64,000 bases of DNA from Fomes fomentarius (Eukaryota; Basidiomycota; Agaricomycetes; Polyporales; Polyporaceae), in NCBI GenBank assembly GCA_022606135.1, contig JABYQN010000013.1, positions 806,001 through 870,000 on the forward strand, read 5' to 3'. The notes under the pieces were generated by a model that made no database searches, had not been told where the DNA came from, and saw nothing but the letters and a program-made list of their open reading frames with translations. Below, piece by piece: positions 62,105-64,000 of the stretch. How positions within the stretch are numbered: the first letter of the stretch is position 1; each line of letters begins with the position of its first letter. A program made the translations under genes and the position numbers.

Positions 62105-62205
62105 CAGTTGTGCCTCGGACCCAGATGACATCGTACTAGGCTTGGGCGCTCCCGGAGCACACGTTATGGGCGCCTAAGCGTGGTACCACTAGGCCAGTGT
62201 CGCCG
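62105..62205 (-). other. tRNA-like A and B boxes upstream of the ORMDL gene
   Basis: On the minus strand TGGCCTAGTGG (62186-62196) fits the RNA polymerase III A box and GGTCCGAGGCA (62111-62121) is a fair B box, about 75 bases later. I could not fold a cloverleaf with a paired acceptor stem. It may be a tRNA relic, a SINE head or chance. Confidence 0.25.
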
Positions 62206-62252
62206 CCGTTAACTAAGGCCACGACAACATCTTCAGTCTCCGCCGAGCCATC

Positions 62253-62268
62253 CATATATTCATATATC
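62253..62268 (+). promoter_or_regulatory. Double TATA-like element of the ORMDL gene
   Basis: CATATATTCATATATC, two ATATAT cores, 75-90 bases before the ATG at 62342. Confidence 0.45.
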
Positions 62269-62341
62269 GCCCCATCTTTCTTCGACCTCCCCTTCCGTCC
62301 GTCGTCTCTCAGTCGTCCTGAGTCGCCCTCGCTGGCCCCCA

Positions 62342-63304
62342 ATGGCCTCTCCAGCAAAGTCGTCGACAGTAAGCCCCAGAAAGTCTTCAAGTCCCGGATT
62401 GTCCGTCCGCACAGGGCGTGAACGCAGTAGCAGCATCGTCAAGGTCGAGAAGGTCGGCGAGCAGTCTCAGACGGATGCTTTAGACCTGGGCGTGTATGAG
62501 AACCTCAATGCGGAGTGGGTGAATCGCAAAGGTATGTCTACCTCTACCTGGATTGCCCCTGCCCCGCACTCGACTGACGGAGGGCGCCCAACCAATCTCC
62601 AGGCGCATGGCTCATTCATCCCGTCCTTATCTTCACCGGGAAGGTCATCATTGACACTATTCCTGGCATGCGCCAGGATATCAGCTGGACGCTAGTCAAC
62701 CTGCTCTACCTTGGGGTGAGTGTGCCGCATTCCTAGCCTGATGGCCCACAAAGAATACTCAATCAAGTCTATCTCAGTTCTCATATCTTATGTTCCACTA
62801 TGTCACCGGGATCCCCTTTCACTCTGACCTTCACGGAGGCGTGTACGACAACCTCACTCTGTGGGAACAGATCGACGAGGGTGCCCAGTATACTCCCGCG
62901 AAGAAATGGCTCTTCATAGTACCCATAACACTGTGCGTGTTCTATCCTTTGCTTGGAGATATTCATCCATTCAAGTTCGTTTCTCAAGATTCCTCGCATC
63001 GACACATTACACACATTACGACCCGTGGCTTTTCGCGATCAACCTCTCCGCACTAATCTTCGTTCTCCTCCCGAAGTTGCCATTTGTGAGGAATTTCCCT
63101 CGTCCTTACCCTTGTCCGGCATTCCTTGACTAACAGTGTCATCGTTTCTAGTTCCACCGCTATCGCGTGCGCTTCATGGTGCCGGACGACCCATCTGGGG
63201 TTGGCACGCCCATCACACCCTCCTTCCCTTCTTCGGGCTTCTCGACGCCGACTCGGGAAAATGTACCACCAATCAACATCAGCGAAGTAGATTCAAGGCT
63301 ATGA
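62342..63304 (+). CDS. orm1: ORMDL-family sphingolipid regulator (Orm1/Orm2)
   Basis: Five exons (62342-62531, 62603-62715, 62778-62932, 62989-63085, 63152-63304) join to 235 codons. The core matches ORMDL: ENLNAEWVNRKGAWLIHPVL, DISWTLVNLLYLGFSYLMFH, VTGIPFHSD, YDNLTLWEQIDEGAQYTPAK, FIVPITLFLASTHYTHYDPW and INLSALIFVLLPKLPFFHRY, with four membrane segments in the endoplasmic reticulum. The protein binds and restrains serine palmitoyltransferase, the first step of sphingolipid synthesis. The N-terminal 40 residues are Ser-rich and contain RERSSSIV, which fits the RxRxxS site through which yeast Ypk1 kinases relieve Orm inhibition; this suggests the same control. The Ser/Pro-rich C-terminal tail is longer than in yeast. 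Confidence 0.95.
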
Positions 63305-63669
63305 CGTCGCCGTCCACACCTCGGCCTCATTCCTTCCTCGTCCTCACCCCGCTATCTATTCGGACTAGTAGACACGGTTACCACATATATGTGGCTCCCA
63401 TTACCTAGCTCTCTGCCTTTACGATGCACGAATGTCCTGCTTGCCTCTTTCCATCCATCCGTCCGGATGTCCCGTGCATCACTTACAATGTCTTCATACC
63501 ACACCACATGCATCGCGTACAAGGTAATACAAGGGCTTTTCGCCGGGTAATTGGGATTTTGCTACAGCAAATGGTACACATCTGTTCTCGCACTGCATCT
63601 ACCTCTACGTCATTTATCGCACCTGCATACGCATACCTAGTATCGGCCGAAGGCAGTTATTACGCGGCT
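63305..63669. other. Convergent 3' region, nothing recognised
   Basis: Short convergent gap between the ORMDL gene and the partial dehydrogenase gene; no motif or repeat. Confidence 0.5.
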
Positions 63670-64000
63670 TTACGACGAAGGTGAGTCACGTATGATTTGT
63701 CGGTATTCCTGCAGCCGCAGTCTGTACGTGCCAAAAGCGTCAGCAAGCAAGGTCAAGCCTCGCCGAGCGGAAATTCGGTGGGTGCTCACAAATTCCTCAG
63801 CAGCATCATAATTGTAACTTTGCCGACAGTGGGGAGATACAGCGAAGCCTGCACAGACATGCGCAGCACATCAGTAAACCACAATTACTGGACCACCATC
63901 CACTGTCTATTCCGAGTTTCCGACGCACCTTCTCCCTCACGTCAGCCTCAAAATTTTTATCTGCAGCGACGTTCAGGCAGACACAGCCGTCCTTCAGCCA
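63670..64000 (-). CDS. MTD1: Methylenetetrahydrofolate dehydrogenase (NAD+), 3' part only
   Basis: The last three exons are visible (64000-63929 continuing beyond the window, 63848-63790, 63721-63670). They encode WLKDGCVCLNVAADKNFEAD, VREK, ASLYLPTVGKVTIMMLLRN and LLRLQEYRQIIRDSPSS. The DGCVC(I/L)N...KNF and ASLY(V/L)P.VGKVTI.MLLRN pattern is that of the yeast Mtd1 type, which oxidises 5,10-methylene- to 5,10-methenyl-tetrahydrofolate with NAD+ in cytosolic one-carbon metabolism. The 5' part is outside the window. The Met-Met in place of the common Ala-Met before LLRN is a small variation. Confidence 0.88.

Overview
The window is nuclear DNA from a filamentous basidiomycete, most likely an Agaricomycete and probably a polypore. 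The grounds are: genes split by many introns of roughly 50-75 bases with GT..AG ends; no operons or ribosome binding sites; TATA boxes 45-115 bases before start codons; and families that are expanded in mushrooms (DUF6533 membrane proteins, polypore-type F-box proteins, Ser/Thr-rich single-pass membrane proteins). The order is an inference from protein style, not a search.

Layout. 1-3.7 kb holds no gene I can support. An F-box gene follows (3.7-5.7 kb). From 7.3 to 13.8 kb lies an accessory stretch: a DUF6533 gene, an F-box pseudogene split by a repeat-bounded insertion with a tRNA-like promoter and GGATGCATCC palindromes, and a truncated DUF6533 copy. 14.1-20.0 kb is housekeeping: SMC5 and, divergently, an inosine triphosphate pyrophosphatase. 

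20.3-41.4 kb has an unusual mirror layout. A relic of a membrane/coiled-coil gene, a DUF6533 gene and a broken sugar transporter on the left reappear in reverse order and orientation on the right as an intact transporter, a DUF6533 gene and an intact membrane/coiled-coil gene. The central part, which is not duplicated, carries SAP18, an AlkB-like dioxygenase and NEDD8. A Ran1-type kinase sits only in the left arm. I read this as one ancient inverted segmental duplication centred near 31 kb.

41.6-49.4 kb holds an unrecognised gene, a tandem pair of membrane-anchored ectodomain proteins (one with a disturbed reading frame) and another F-box gene. 50.1-64 kb is dense housekeeping: a B-box/DUF2009 protein, eIF3m, the ERMES subunit Mdm34, a Virilizer-like protein, an ORMDL sphingolipid regulator, and the 3' end of an MTD1-type folate dehydrogenase that runs off the right edge.

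The housekeeping genes do not form one pathway; neighbours appear independent. I found no CRISPR array, rRNA or convincing intact tRNA, and no new multi-gene system. The most notable items are the mirror duplication, the interrupted F-box gene with its candidate SINE, NEDD8 built from 18-base microexons, and the fungal Virilizer homologue.
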